From the NCBI RefSeq assembly GCF_007859675.1, contig NZ_CP042305.1, positions 310,001-374,000 of the forward strand: a stretch of DNA of 64,000 bases, written 5' to 3'. Of this stretch, positions 1-8,822 are shown one piece after another. Both the position numbers and the translations under genes were made by a program. The DNA is from Humibacter ginsenosidimutans. GTDB lineage: Bacteria > Actinomycetota > Actinomycetes > Actinomycetales > Microbacteriaceae. Every line of letters begins with the position of its first letter. Within the stretch, counting starts at the first letter, position 1. A model generated the notes under the pieces. That model made no database searches. It had not been told where the DNA came from and saw only the letters and a list, made by a program, of their open reading frames with translations.

Positions 1-361
1 CCGCCTTGCGCTGGCGCTCCGGCAGCGTCGCGACGGCACGCACCACCTGGTCCGATTCCTCGCGCCACTCGGCGTCGAGCTCGGGCAGGCCCAGCGTGCT
101 CGCCTCTTCGGGAACGTGCTCGACCGGAAGTGCATGGCGGCCCTTGGCGCGCAGCAGGTCGATGCACTTGCGGCGCGCGATCGTGACCAGCCACGCTTCG
201 ACGTTCGCGTCGGGGGCGAGGCGCGGGTAGGCATCCATGGCGGAGAGGAAAGTCTCCGACCAGGCGTCATCCGCGTCGTGCACGGCGAGCATCGAGCGGC
301 ACACGCGCAGCACGACGGTGCCGTGTGTGCGCACGACGGTCTCGAACGGCAGGGGCATCAT
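1..361 (-). CDS. ECF-type RNA polymerase sigma factor, partial
   Basis: About 120 N-terminal residues are present; the rest runs off the left edge. The protein would direct RNA polymerase to a small regulon. Reading the minus strand from tandem ATG codons at 361/358 gives a sigma-70 region 2 (residues ~20-70, with DADDAWSETFLSAMDAYPRL and EAWLVTIARRKCIDLLRAKG). The sequence then reaches LPERQRKA, the usual opening of region 4. No anti-sigma gene is visible because the downstream side is outside the window. It lies 51 bp behind the flavin oxidoreductase on the same strand, and an AGGAGG overlaps that gene's stop codon, but this is ~45 nt from the ATG. The exact start is therefore uncertain. 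Confidence 0.8.
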   Translation of the reverse strand, partial: MMPLPFETVVRTHGTVVLRVCRSMLAVHDADDAWSETFLSAMDAYPRLAPDANVEAWLVTIARRKCIDLLRAKGRHALPVEHVPEEASTLGLPELDAEWREESDQVVRAVATLPERQRKA

Positions 362-412
362 CACACGGTAGACGTTGCCCGCGACGAAAACGTGAGGTCG
401 GCGGGTCGCCTC

Positions 413-1441
413 CTAGTCCGCGAGCAGCTCGCGCACGCGGGGGATGACCTTCGTGGCGTACAGCTCGATCGAGTGCATCAGCAGGTCGTGCGGCATCGGG
501 CCGTTCGCGTACTTGAGGTCGAAACGATCGACGCCCAGCACCTTGATCGCCTCGGAGATGCGCTTGGCGACCGTCTCCGGCGAGCCGACGTACAGCGACC
601 CGTGTCGCACCTCGCTGATGTACTGCTCCTTGCTCTGCGGCGCCCAGCCGCGCTCGCGCCCGATGCGGTCGGTGGATGCCTTCTGATACGGATACAGCTG
701 CTCCATCGCCAGCTCGTCGGTGTCGGCGACGAACCCGGGGGAGTGCATCGCCAGCGGCATGGGCTCGCGCTCCAGCTGCTCCTGGGCGCGCTTGTACAGG
801 TCCACGTACGGGGCGAAGCGCCCTGCGTTGCCGCCGATGATCGCCAGGGCCATGGGGATGCCGTAGCGCACCGACCGAATGACGCTCTCCGGGCTGCCGC
901 CCACTCCGACCCACGCCTTGAGCCGGCCCGACTCCGTCTTCGGGTACACCTGCTGGTCCGTCAGAGGTGCTCGGACCGTGCCCACCCAGGTCACGGGGTC
1001 CTCCTCGCGGAGCAGGCTGAACAGTTCCAGCTTCTCCTCGAAGAGCTTCTCGTACTGCGACAGGTCGAATCCGAACAGCGGGAACGACTCGGTGAACGAG
1101 CCGCGTCCGACGGTGATCTCCGCGCGGCCGTTCGACACGGCATCCAGCGTCGCGAACCGTTCGTAGACGCGCACAGGGTCGTCGGAGCTGAGCACGGTCA
1201 CCGCGGTGCCCACCGTGATGTCCTTCGTGCGGGAGGCGATGGCCGACAGCACGATGTCGGGGGCGCTGATCGCGAAGTCGGCGCGATGGTGTTCGCCGAT
1301 CCCGAAGGCGTCGACGCCGAGCTCATCGGCGAGCACCGCCTCGTCGATGACGTTCCTGATGGTCTCGGCGGCCGGGCCCTGTGCGCCGTCCTCGCCGAGG
1401 GGAACGTCCCCGAAGGTGTCCAGTCCGAACTTCACGGCCAC
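413..1441 (-). CDS. LLM-class flavin-dependent oxidoreductase (luciferase-like monooxygenase)
   Basis: A 342-residue protein of the bacterial luciferase-like TIM-barrel family, which uses reduced flavin (FMNH2 or F420) to oxidise small organic substrates. The substrate cannot be told from sequence. Visible family features are the N-terminal strand KFGLDTFGD, the segment FGIGEHHRADFAISAPDIVL, and ITVGTAVTVLSSDDPVRVYE, all typical of the group, plus a C-terminal GSPETVAKRISE. The GTG at 1441 was chosen because GGAGAGGG lies 7 nt upstream. A longer in-frame extension to 1684 exists, but it overlaps the divergent BrkB gene and does not resemble the family. The sigma-factor gene follows on the same strand. 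Confidence 0.85.
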   Translation of the reverse strand: MAVKFGLDTFGDVPLGEDGAQGPAAETIRNVIDEAVLADELGVDAFGIGEHHRADFAISAPDIVLSAIASRTKDITVGTAVTVLSSDDPVRVYERFATLDAVSNGRAEITVGRGSFTESFPLFGFDLSQYEKLFEEKLELFSLLREEDPVTWVGTVRAPLTDQQVYPKTESGRLKAWVGVGGSPESVIRSVRYGIPMALAIIGGNAGRFAPYVDLYKRAQEQLEREPMPLAMHSPGFVADTDELAMEQLYPYQKASTDRIGRERGWAPQSKEQYISEVRHGSLYVGSPETVAKRISEAIKVLGVDRFDLKYANGPMPHDLLMHSIELYATKVIPRVRELLAD

Positions 1442-1588
1442 AGCGGCCCCTCTCCATTTGTATGCGAATGCATGCATCGACAACGCGACGGACCTCTCCA
1501 TCATTCCCGGCCGACGCGAGACGAGCGAGGGATCGCGTCCGAGCGCAAGGGGTGGGCCCGAACCTTGTGCCGGCGTACCGTGGCGAAG

Positions 1589-2761
1589 ATGGAGCCACTC
1601 GACCTCGCGAAGAAGAAGGCGCATCGGGCGAGCAAGCAGACCCGCAAGCTCGCGAAATCGCTGCGCGACCACGACGAGCCGCAACCGCCGTCACCCGCGC
1701 AGGTCGCGCTGCGAGAGCGTGAGGCGAAGGCCGCGGCATCCGCACGCTACGGACGCATGCCGTGGGGTTACGTGCTCTCGCGCACCCTGCGCGAGTACGG
1801 GCGAGACGGATGCTCCGACCTCGCCGCCGGCCTCACCTACTTCTCCGTGCTGTCGGCTCTGCCCGCCCTCCTGGCGCTCGTCTCGGTCCTGGGTCTTCTG
1901 GGTGCGGGCGGCGAGGGGTCCAAGACCCTGCTCGATGTCGTGGATGCCGTCGCGCCGGAGCAGGTGCAACCCGCCCTGGCAGGTCTCGTGAACCAGCTCA
2001 CTTCCTCGACGGCGGCGGGAATCGGTCTCGCCGTCGGCATCGTCGGCGCGGTGTGGTCGGCGTCCGGATACGTCGGAGCCTTCATGCGGGCGGTGAATCG
2101 CATCTACGGCGTGGCCGAAGGACGCGGCACGCTCGCGCTGCGCTCGCGTCAGCTCGTCATCACCGTCGTGGTGCTCGTGCTGATGGTGATCGTCGTGCTC
2201 TCCCTCGTGCTGACCGGTCCGTTCGCTCGCACGATCGGGGAGGCGCTCGGGTGGGGCGGTGCGGTGTCGGCCACCTGGGAGATCGTGAAGTGGCCCGTGA
2301 TCGGGGTCGCTGTGGTGGTCGCGGTGTGCGTGCTCTTCTTCGGCGCCCCGAACCTCCGCGGCCTACGGCTGCGCTACGTGGCGTCGGGCGCGGCGGTCGC
2401 CGTCGTCGTCATGGTCGCCGGCTCGCTGGTGTTCGGCTTCTACGCGTCCACTTTCGCCAGCTACAACCGGGTGTACGGCACCGTCGGCGGGCTGCTGGTC
2501 GCACTGCTCTGGGTGTGGCTGGCGAACCTCGCGCTCGTGATCGGCGCCGAGCTCGCCTCCGAGCTCCAGCGCGGCCGTCAGCTCGCGCTGGGGGTGCCGG
2601 CGGAAGAGAGGGTGCAGCTTCAGGTGCGCGGGAGCACGGCCTCCGAGAAGGCGACGCGCAAGCTCGAGGCCGACACGCTCGTCGGCCGCGCCATCCGCGA
2701 GGCGACGGCGGCCCAGCACGATGCGAGTACTGCCCATTCGGTCGGTGCGGGGATAGCCTGA
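1589..2761 (+). CDS. YihY/BrkB-family inner membrane protein
   Basis: A 390-residue membrane protein of the YihY/virulence factor BrkB family; its molecular role is not established. The N-terminal ~60 residues are highly charged and cytoplasmic. The family signature AAGLTYFSVLSALPALLAL follows near residue 85. About six hydrophobic helices end with LLVALLWVWLANLALVIGAE, and a charged C-terminal tail of ~65 residues follows. The ATG at 1589 sits 7 nt after TACCGT (1576-1581), so a leaderless transcript is likely. The GTG at 1580 overlaps that -10 box and is less likely. In-frame sequence running back to position 116 is antisense to two other genes and was discarded. Confidence 0.85.
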   Translation: MEPLDLAKKKAHRASKQTRKLAKSLRDHDEPQPPSPAQVALREREAKAAASARYGRMPWGYVLSRTLREYGRDGCSDLAAGLTYFSVLSALPALLALVSVLGLLGAGGEGSKTLLDVVDAVAPEQVQPALAGLVNQLTSSTAAGIGLAVGIVGAVWSASGYVGAFMRAVNRIYGVAEGRGTLALRSRQLVITVVVLVLMVIVVLSLVLTGPFARTIGEALGWGGAVSATWEIVKWPVIGVAVVVAVCVLFFGAPNLRGLRLRYVASGAAVAVVVMVAGSLVFGFYASTFASYNRVYGTVGGLLVALLWVWLANLALVIGAELASELQRGRQLALGVPAEERVQLQVRGSTASEKATRKLEADTLVGRAIREATAAQHDASTAHSVGAGIA

Positions 2762-2823
2762 CAACGTTCAGCTCGCACAGCCCACTCGATGAATCGTCAC
2801 GAGAACTCAGCAGGGAGACAGCG

Positions 2824-3105
2824 ATGATCGCGTCCATCCTCGACAACGACAGCGTGCACTTCGAACACAGGGGCGCCGGCTATGTCATCACCAGACTGGG
2901 GCCGACGGACTGGTCCGTGCGCGCCGATGACGGCACGGCCGTCGGTGCGCTCACGGTCATGTCGCCGGAGGGCGAGGAGCACGAGCCGGTCTACGGCGGC
3001 ATCGTGCGGGGCCAGAGCGAGACGGACTACGAGGGATCCGACTGGGAGTCCATCGTGCGCGCCCTGGTCAACGAGCTGCTCGACGCCGACGAACCGGTCT
3101 CGTAG
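2824..3105 (+). CDS. small conserved-type hypothetical protein
   Basis: A 93-residue acidic protein that I do not recognise. It has no signal peptide or membrane segment. The sequence alternates short beta-like segments (SVHFEHRGAGYVITRLGP, DWSVRADDGTAVGALTV) and ends in a helix (WESIVRALVNELLDADEPVS), suggesting a small alpha/beta fold. An AGGGAGA motif lies 5 nt before the ATG, which supports the start. It follows the BrkB gene by 62 bp on the same strand and converges with ligD 30 bp downstream. No clear terminator separates the two. Confidence 0.7.
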   Translation: MIASILDNDSVHFEHRGAGYVITRLGPTDWSVRADDGTAVGALTVMSPEGEEHEPVYGGIVRGQSETDYEGSDWESIVRALVNELLDADEPVS

Positions 3106-3135
3106 CGGTCGCCGCGCACGGCTCGACCGAGGCGC

Positions 3136-5568
3136 TCAGCTCTCGCGCACCACGTCCTTCGGCTCCTTGTCGGTGCGCCATCCGCGCCACGACGGCTGCC
3201 GCAGGCGTCCGCCCTTCGTCCACTCGGCGAACTCCACCTCGCCGACGAGTGTCGGCGTCACCCAGTGCACGCCACGGGCATCCGTCGCGGGCACGTCGTC
3301 GAACGGTGACCGCGTCGCCTCGACGGCACCCAGACGCCGAGCGATCTCATCGAGCTCGGCGTCGCCGAACCCGGTGCCCACCTTGCCGACGTAGGTCAGC
3401 GCGTCGCCGTTCGGGATGCCCATCAGCAGCGAACCGACTCCGTTCTCGCGTCGCCCTTCGCCCGGCTTCCACCCGCCGATGACGACCTCCTGCGTGCCGT
3501 GGTGCTTCACCTTGATCCACGACGCGGAGCGCTTGCCTGCCGCGTACGTGGACCGCAGCTCCTTCGCCACGATGCCCTCCAGGCCGTCTCGACGGCTGCG
3601 GTCCATCGCGGCCCCGATGGGACCCTCCACGGCATCCGGAACCTGCGCCACCCCGCGGTGCCTGTCCGTCAGCACGTGTTCGAGCGCGGCGCGGCGCACC
3701 TCGTACTCCGCGCCGGTGATGTCGTGTCCGTCGAGCTCGAGAACGTCGAACGCGTAGTAGCGCACCGGAACCCGCGAGGCGACGCGCGAGATCTCGGCCT
3801 CGTTCTGCAGGTTCATGCGCTGCTGCAGCAGTCCGAAGTCGGGACGTCCGTCGTTCAGCGCGACGATCTCGCCGTCGAGCACGACGGGGGAGCGCACGGA
3901 GTCGGCGATCCCGGTCAACTCGGGGTACTGCGCGGTCACGTCATTGCCGCTTCGGGTCACCAGCCGCACCGCGCCGTCGTGCACATAGGCGATGGCACGG
4001 ATGCCGTCCCACTTGCCCTCGAACGCCCACCTCGCCTCGTCGTGCTCCAACTGCTGCTGGCTGCCGAGCGTGGCGAGCATGGGGGAGTAGTCCTTGCGCA
4101 CACGATCCACGGCCATGCGGTGGATCAGCCAGTTCTTCTCGTCCTTCGCCCCACGGCCGCCCGACCCGCCGGTGTGGATCAGCGCCACCTTCACCGGCTT
4201 GCCGCCGAGGCCGCCGTCGTGCGACGGGTGCAGGGTGACGATCACCTCCTCGCCCTCGCGCCACTTCTCGAGGTCGTAGACCCCCGAGTCCCAGATATCC
4301 ACGTGGCCCGCACCGTATTCCCCGTGCGGAATGTCTCCCTCGAACCCGCCGTAGTCGAGCGGGTGGTCCTCGACGTGCACCGCCAGGTGGTTCTGCTTCG
4401 TGGTCTCCGGCACACCCTTGGGCAACGCCCAGCTCACCAGCACGCCGTCGCGTTCGAGCCTGAAGTCGTAGTGCAGGCGGCGCGCGGCGTGCTTCTGGAT
4501 CACGAAGGAGCGGCCGGACGTCGTGGCTGGCGTGCCGGCCGGCACCGGCTCCGGCGTCTTGGCGGCGTCCCGTTTGCTGCGATACACGGTCAGGCGGTCG
4601 CGGTCGGCACTCTTCTCTGCCCCGTGCGCATCACCGCCCTGCTTCGTCGACGCGGTCGAGGCATCCGCCAACGGGTCGCCCTTCTTCTCCACCCGGTCGA
4701 GCACCTCCGCGTAGCCGAGCTGTCGCAGCTTCGGCGACGCGAGCTCGCGCCACGTGCGCGGGGCGGCGACAGTGGGATGCTCCCTTCCGCGCAACGAATA
4801 CGGCGCCACCGTCGTCTTGCCTGCGTTGTTCTGACTCCAGTCGATGAACACCTTGCCGGCGCGGTCGACACGTTTCATCGTGCTGATCACCTCGTCGCGG
4901 TGGTCAGCCTCCAGCGCACGGGCGAGCTCGCGCGCCACCGCCGACGCCTGATCGGAGGTCTGGGCTCCGTCCAGCCGCGCGTAAAGATGGATGCCCTTGC
5001 TCCCGCTGGTCACCGGCACCGGTTCGAGCCCCATGTCGGCGAGGATGTCGCGCGCCCATGCCGCCACCTGAGCGCACTCCCTCAGCCCGACCCCCTCGCC
5101 GGGGTCGAGGTCGAGCACCAGCCGGTCGGGGTTGCGCCTCGCCCCGCGAGGCCCGACCTGCCACTGCGGAACGTGGATCTCCAGTGCGGCGATCTGCCCG
5201 AACCAGGCCAGCACGGCCGGCTCGTTCACCAGCGGGTACACGTTCGCGTGGTCCTTGTGCTGAATGCTCACGCGCGGCACCCAGTCCGGCGTGCCCTCGT
5301 CGAGGTTCTTCTGAAAGAACGCCTGCTCGGGATGCTCCGCCGTGCCCACCCCGTTCACCCAGCGTTTGCGCGTGGCCGGCCGGTCGTGCGCGTGCCCGAT
5401 GAGCAGCGGTGCGATCTGCGCGTAGTAGGCCAGCACGTCCGCCTTGGTCGTGCCGGTCGCCGGATACAGCACCTTGTCGAGGTTGGTCAGCTTCAGCCGA
5501 TGCCCGTCGACCTCGACCACCTGAGGCCCGCTCGTGCGCGCCGTGTCGTCTGTCTTCGTCGCCCCCAT
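3136..5568 (-). CDS. ligD: ATP-dependent DNA ligase LigD (polymerase-phosphoesterase-ligase)
   Basis: An 810-residue multifunctional end-joining ligase, with domains in the mycobacterial order. The primase-like polymerase domain (residues ~15-300) carries LVLDLDPGEG with catalytic Asp153/155, and TSGSKGIHLYARLDG. The 3'-phosphoesterase domain (~354-480) has the QKHAARRLHYDFRLERDG and HVEDHPLDYGGFEGDIPHGE histidine motifs. The ATP-dependent ligase domain (~510-800) has the adenylated lysine K519 in EGKWDGIRA. With Ku it performs bacterial non-homologous end joining, and the divergent ku gene starts 105 bp away. The ATG at 5568 is 7 nt downstream of TACCGT on this strand, so the transcript is probably leaderless. 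Earlier in-frame codons up to 5664 fall within the shared promoter region. Confidence 0.95.
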   Translation of the reverse strand: MGATKTDDTARTSGPQVVEVDGHRLKLTNLDKVLYPATGTTKADVLAYYAQIAPLLIGHAHDRPATRKRWVNGVGTAEHPEQAFFQKNLDEGTPDWVPRVSIQHKDHANVYPLVNEPAVLAWFGQIAALEIHVPQWQVGPRGARRNPDRLVLDLDPGEGVGLRECAQVAAWARDILADMGLEPVPVTSGSKGIHLYARLDGAQTSDQASAVARELARALEADHRDEVISTMKRVDRAGKVFIDWSQNNAGKTTVAPYSLRGREHPTVAAPRTWRELASPKLRQLGYAEVLDRVEKKGDPLADASTASTKQGGDAHGAEKSADRDRLTVYRSKRDAAKTPEPVPAGTPATTSGRSFVIQKHAARRLHYDFRLERDGVLVSWALPKGVPETTKQNHLAVHVEDHPLDYGGFEGDIPHGEYGAGHVDIWDSGVYDLEKWREGEEVIVTLHPSHDGGLGGKPVKVALIHTGGSGGRGAKDEKNWLIHRMAVDRVRKDYSPMLATLGSQQQLEHDEARWAFEGKWDGIRAIAYVHDGAVRLVTRSGNDVTAQYPELTGIADSVRSPVVLDGEIVALNDGRPDFGLLQQRMNLQNEAEISRVASRVPVRYYAFDVLELDGHDITGAEYEVRRAALEHVLTDRHRGVAQVPDAVEGPIGAAMDRSRRDGLEGIVAKELRSTYAAGKRSASWIKVKHHGTQEVVIGGWKPGEGRRENGVGSLLMGIPNGDALTYVGKVGTGFGDAELDEIARRLGAVEATRSPFDDVPATDARGVHWVTPTLVGEVEFAEWTKGGRLRQPSWRGWRTDKEPKDVVRES

Positions 5569-5575
5569 CACACCG

Positions 5576-5581
5576 ACGGTA
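5576..5581 (-). promoter_or_regulatory. predicted -10 box for ligD
   Basis: On the minus strand the hexamer TACCGT ends 7 nt before the ligD ATG. This places the expected transcription start at or next to the first codon (leaderless). No convincing -35 hexamer was seen. Confidence 0.45.
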
Positions 5582-5672
5582 CGCTCGCGCGCGGGCGGCG
5601 CAACCGGCTTGACGGGGGCGCGGTGCGGTCGAAGGGTTGTCCTCCCGCGCCACGGGCTGTGCAATAGACGGT

Positions 5673-6524
5673 ATGCGAGCCATCGGCAAGCGGGTCATCG
5701 CCTTCGGACTGGTCAACGTGCCGGTCAAGATCTACAGCGCCACCGAGGACCACGACGTGTCGTTGCACCAGGTGCACGACAAAGACGGCGGGCGCATCCG
5801 CTACCAGCGGCGCTGCGAGCTCGACGGCGAGATCGTGCCCTACGAGCACATCTCCAAGGCCTACGACGCGGGCGATCGCACGGTGGTTCTCACCGACGAG
5901 GACCTCGCCTCGCTCCCCGAGGAACGGAGCAATGAGATCGAGGTGGTCGAGTTCGTGCCGAACGCCCAGGTCGACCCGATCATGTTCGACCGCAGCTACT
6001 TCCTAGAGCCCGACTCCCGCTCCGCGAAGGCGTACGTGCTGCTGCGTCAGACGTTGGAGGCCACGGATCGCACCGCGATCGTCAAGTTCGCACTGCGCCA
6101 GAAGACCAGGCTCGGCGCATTGCGGGTGCGCGACGGCGTGCTGATGCTGCAGGGTCTGCTCTGGGCCGACGAGGTGCGCAAGCCCGAGTTCTCGAGCCTC
6201 GCCGAGTCCGTGAAGATCACCGACAAAGAGCTCGACATGTCGTCGAAGCTCGTCGCCAGCTACGAGAGCGACTTCGAGCCCGAGAAGTTCGACGACGACT
6301 ACCAGATGCAGCTGCGCACGCTCATCGATGCCAAACTCGAGCAGGGCGACTCGATCGACACCGAGGCGACCTTCGGGACGGAGAACGAGGGGGAGAAGGG
6401 CGAGGTGCTCGACCTCATGGAGGCGCTCAGGCGCAGCGTGGACCGCAACCGCGCGGCCACCAAGACGGGCGAGGAGAAGTCGGCGGAGCATCCGAAGGCA
6501 TCCCGGCGCAAGCGGGCCGGCTGA
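5673..6524 (+). CDS. ku: non-homologous end joining protein Ku
   Basis: A 283-residue bacterial Ku homodimer subunit that binds DNA double-strand ends and recruits LigD. The N-terminus MRAIGKRVIAFGLVNVPVKI is the classic Ku opening. YSATEDHDVSLHQVH and YEHISKAYD follow, and the charged, Lys/Arg-rich C-terminus (KASRRKRAG) is typical of actinobacterial Ku. The ATG at 5673 matches the family start. An in-frame TTG at 5637 would add 12 atypical residues. The gene is divergent to ligD and is followed after only 8 nt by the NUDIX-NYN gene, so the two are probably co-transcribed. Confidence 0.95.
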   Translation: MRAIGKRVIAFGLVNVPVKIYSATEDHDVSLHQVHDKDGGRIRYQRRCELDGEIVPYEHISKAYDAGDRTVVLTDEDLASLPEERSNEIEVVEFVPNAQVDPIMFDRSYFLEPDSRSAKAYVLLRQTLEATDRTAIVKFALRQKTRLGALRVRDGVLMLQGLLWADEVRKPEFSSLAESVKITDKELDMSSKLVASYESDFEPEKFDDDYQMQLRTLIDAKLEQGDSIDTEATFGTENEGEKGEVLDLMEALRRSVDRNRAATKTGEEKSAEHPKASRRKRAG

Positions 6525-6532
6525 GCTCCGCT

Positions 6533-7417
6533 GTGACGCTGCAACGACGACCGCTCGGCAGCGGTGACGCCTGGGTGGACGGACCAGACGGACGACGATT
6601 CTGGGGCACCTACGGTGCGGCCGGCCTGCTCGTGGTCGATCGGCACGGCCGTGTGCTGCTGCAGCACAGGGCGGAGTGGAGCCACTTCGGCGGCACCTGG
6701 GGGCTCCCAGGCGGAGCGCGCCACGAGGGTGAGAGCGCGGCAGGTGGCGCGCTGCGCGAGGCGGAGGAGGAGGCCGGCGTCCCGGAGGGCGCGGTTCGTC
6801 GCCGTTTCGCCTCGGTGCTCGACCTCGGCTGGTGGTCCTATTCCACGGTCGTCGCGGCCGCCGAGGTCGACTTCGATCCCGTGATCGGGGATGCCGAGAG
6901 CATCGAGGTGCGCTGGGTCGCCTTCGACGACGTGGCGGCGCTGCCCCTGCACCCGGGGTTCGCCGAACGCTGGCCCTCGCTGCGACCCGATCTCGACCGC
7001 GACCCCGTCGTCGTCGTCGACGCCGCGAACGTCGTCGGCGCGAGGCCGGACGGATGGTGGCGCGACCGCGCCGCGGCCGCTTCTCGGCTCGTGGCGGCCG
7101 TCGCCCGCCTCGACGAGGCGGGCTGGCCGGCGTCGGCGCTCGGTCTGCCGCACGACGTCTGGTGGCCGCGTACGACCGTGGTGCTGGAAGGCGAGGCGAA
7201 GAGGATGCCGTCCGCCGGGCATCCCGCCGCTCCCGAGCTCGTTCTCGCGCCGCACGACGGCGACACCGCCATCGTGCGGCACGTCGCCTCCCTGCCCGAC
7301 CCGGCGCGGGCCGTCGTCGTCACCTCCGACCGCGAACTCCGTGACCGGGTCCGCGACCTCGGCGCCGACACCGCATCGCCGGCCGCGCTCTGGGCGGCGG
7401 TGGACGGGCTCGGCTGA
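6533..7417 (+). CDS. NUDIX hydrolase fused to a NYN/YacP-like domain
   Basis: A 294-residue two-domain protein. Residues ~24-150 form a NUDIX hydrolase domain with a complete Nudix box (GGARHEGESAAGG then ALREAEEEAGV, residues ~60-83), which would hydrolyse a nucleoside diphosphate linked to another moiety. Residues ~158-294 start with VVVVDAANVVGA and end with VVVTSDRELRDRV. That acidic layout is seen in NYN/PIN-like RNase domains (Asp163 and the SDRELRD segment). The substrates are unknown, and the second assignment is by motif only. It starts with GTG 8 nt after the ku stop codon, so it may share the ku transcript. It converges with the next gene. Confidence 0.8.
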   Translation: MTLQRRPLGSGDAWVDGPDGRRFWGTYGAAGLLVVDRHGRVLLQHRAEWSHFGGTWGLPGGARHEGESAAGGALREAEEEAGVPEGAVRRRFASVLDLGWWSYSTVVAAAEVDFDPVIGDAESIEVRWVAFDDVAALPLHPGFAERWPSLRPDLDRDPVVVVDAANVVGARPDGWWRDRAAAASRLVAAVARLDEAGWPASALGLPHDVWWPRTTVVLEGEAKRMPSAGHPAAPELVLAPHDGDTAIVRHVASLPDPARAVVVTSDRELRDRVRDLGADTASPAALWAAVDGLG

Positions 7418-7436
7418 CCGATCGGGCGCAGGCCGG

Positions 7437-7892
7437 TCAGGCGCCGGCCGGCTGGTCGGCCAGTGACGCCTTCCATTTGACCAGCGAGCGCACCGTCGCG
7501 CTCTCATCGTCGGCGAGGCGCGCCATGGCGTCCTCTGGCACGAAGTAGTTCACCGCGACCCAGCCGCGGACCATCTCGGAGCTGTCACGCGACAGTTCGC
7601 GCAGCACGTCGCACGGTGTCGCCTCGTTGCGGGCGACGCACGAGCGCACGCCGTCGTCGGGGTCGTGGGCGAGCGTCGCGAAGAGGTCGGCCGGGGTGTT
7701 GTAGCTGCTGGCAACGCTCTCGCGGATCTTCGGATTGGCATCGAGCGCGAGCACGCGCAATCGACGGATCTTGCTCTCGGTCACGGGCGGCATCGGATGC
7801 AGAGCCGCCGCTTCTTCCGCGGTGAGCATCGTCGGCGCCGCACGCCGCATCGCTTCGCGTTGGGCAGGAGTGTTGAACCGGATGCACGACAT
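7437..7892 (-). CDS. leucine-rich repeat variant (LRV/HEAT-like) protein
   Basis: A 151-residue cytosolic protein built of ~24-residue helical repeats. Examples are ANPKIRESVASSYNTPADLF, DDGVRSCVARNEATPCDVL, SSEMVRGWVAVNYFVPEDAM and ESATVRSLVKWK. This pattern of a (V/I)R.xVAxN followed by TPxDxL is that of LRV proteins, which are thought to mediate protein contacts; no catalytic residues are visible. The ATG at 7892 lies 6 nt after TACAGT (minus strand, 7904-7899), so it is probably leaderless. It sits downstream of the DUF1295 gene on the same strand, 38 bp away. Confidence 0.7.
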   Translation of the reverse strand: MSCIRFNTPAQREAMRRAAPTMLTAEEAAALHPMPPVTESKIRRLRVLALDANPKIRESVASSYNTPADLFATLAHDPDDGVRSCVARNEATPCDVLRELSRDSSEMVRGWVAVNYFVPEDAMARLADDESATVRSLVKWKASLADQPAGA

Positions 7893-7930
7893 GTTTTCAC
7901 TGTATGCCGGGCGCCCGACGTCTCCGGCGG

Positions 7931-8737
7931 TCAGTCAGCGCGTCGCGGGAACCAGGGCACGACGGCCGACGTCGTGGCGCGGTAGCCGTCGTATTCCGGG
8001 TAGCGACTGCGCGAGATGCTCTCGGTGAAGACCGTGGAGCCCACGAAGAGCAGGGTGAGCAGCACGGCGCCGAGCACCGTCCACTGCAGCACGGATCCGG
8101 CGGCGATCGTGCCGAAGAAGAAGATCACCCACCACTGCGCGATCTCGAAGAAGAAGTTCGGATGCCGCGAATAGCGGAAGAGTCCGGAGCGCAGGAACGG
8201 CGGAGCGGGATGCCGGCCAGCAGCCTGCTCGGCGGCCTTCCACCGATGGAAGTCCCACTGCTGCTGATCGGCGATCGTCTCACCGATCAGGAACGTCAGG
8301 AAGGCGATCACCGCCACCACGTCGAGCACGCCGAGCGGCGCGGGGTTCTGGAACGCCGTCCATGCGGGCAGGGTGATGAGAAAGAGCAGCACGTTCTGGT
8401 AGATCACGATGAAGAAGAGGTTGAACGAGACCCACTTCCAGCCGCCGATCCTCGAGCGCAGCAGTGCCCAGCGATAGTCCTCGCCACCGGGCGCGTAGCC
8501 GCCCTTCCGCGCGAAGTTGAAGGTGAGCCTCGCTCCCCACAGCGTCACGAGGGCGGCCATCACATCGAGTCGCGCATCGGCGAGGCCCGCGGCCACGGCG
8601 TACACCCACACGTAGACGACCGGCACGATCGACCAGATGCGGTCGACCCAGGAGTACTCCTTGGTGATCAGAGAGAGCATCCAGGTCACCACGCAGATGG
8701 CGGCGAGAATCCACAGACACACGATCACGGGGGACAT
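7931..8737 (-). CDS. DUF1295 / steroid 5-alpha reductase-like membrane protein
   Basis: A 268-residue polytopic membrane protein with about six helices. The C-terminal region contains the isoprenylcysteine methyltransferase/steroid-reductase-like signature FRYSRHPNFFFEIAQWW, and it ends near RYPEYDGYRATTSAVVPWFP. This is characteristic of DUF1295 proteins, which probably reduce or methylate a lipid-like substrate with NADPH or SAM; the substrate is unknown. The ATG at 8737 stands 7 nt downstream of TAGACT on the minus strand (8750-8745), a leaderless arrangement. The next gene on the plus strand is divergent. Confidence 0.8.
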   Translation of the reverse strand: MSPVIVCLWILAAICVVTWMLSLITKEYSWVDRIWSIVPVVYVWVYAVAAGLADARLDVMAALVTLWGARLTFNFARKGGYAPGGEDYRWALLRSRIGGWKWVSFNLFFIVIYQNVLLFLITLPAWTAFQNPAPLGVLDVVAVIAFLTFLIGETIADQQQWDFHRWKAAEQAAGRHPAPPFLRSGLFRYSRHPNFFFEIAQWWVIFFFGTIAAGSVLQWTVLGAVLLTLLFVGSTVFTESISRSRYPEYDGYRATTSAVVPWFPRRAD

Positions 8738-8744
8738 GTAGTGG

Positions 8745-8750
8745 AGTCTA
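8745..8750 (-). promoter_or_regulatory. predicted -10 box of the DUF1295 gene
   Basis: Minus-strand TAGACT followed by 7 nt and ATG. This fits the same leaderless pattern as several other genes in the window. Confidence 0.45.
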
Positions 8751-8822
8751 TGGCCGCTCGCGCACCGAACCCCGTCGTGCTGCGGCACGCCACGCTCTCG
8801 CGCACAGGTAGCATTGCCAGGC

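Noticed and set aside
116..1588. Long in-frame extension of the BrkB gene towards position 116 (total 881 codons)
   Set aside because: It is antisense to the sigma factor and the flavin oxidoreductase, which have clear family motifs; the extension is a GC-rich shadow frame.
5637..5672. TTG 5637 as start of ku
   Set aside because: It would add 12 residues not seen in Ku; ATG 5673 gives the canonical MRAI start.
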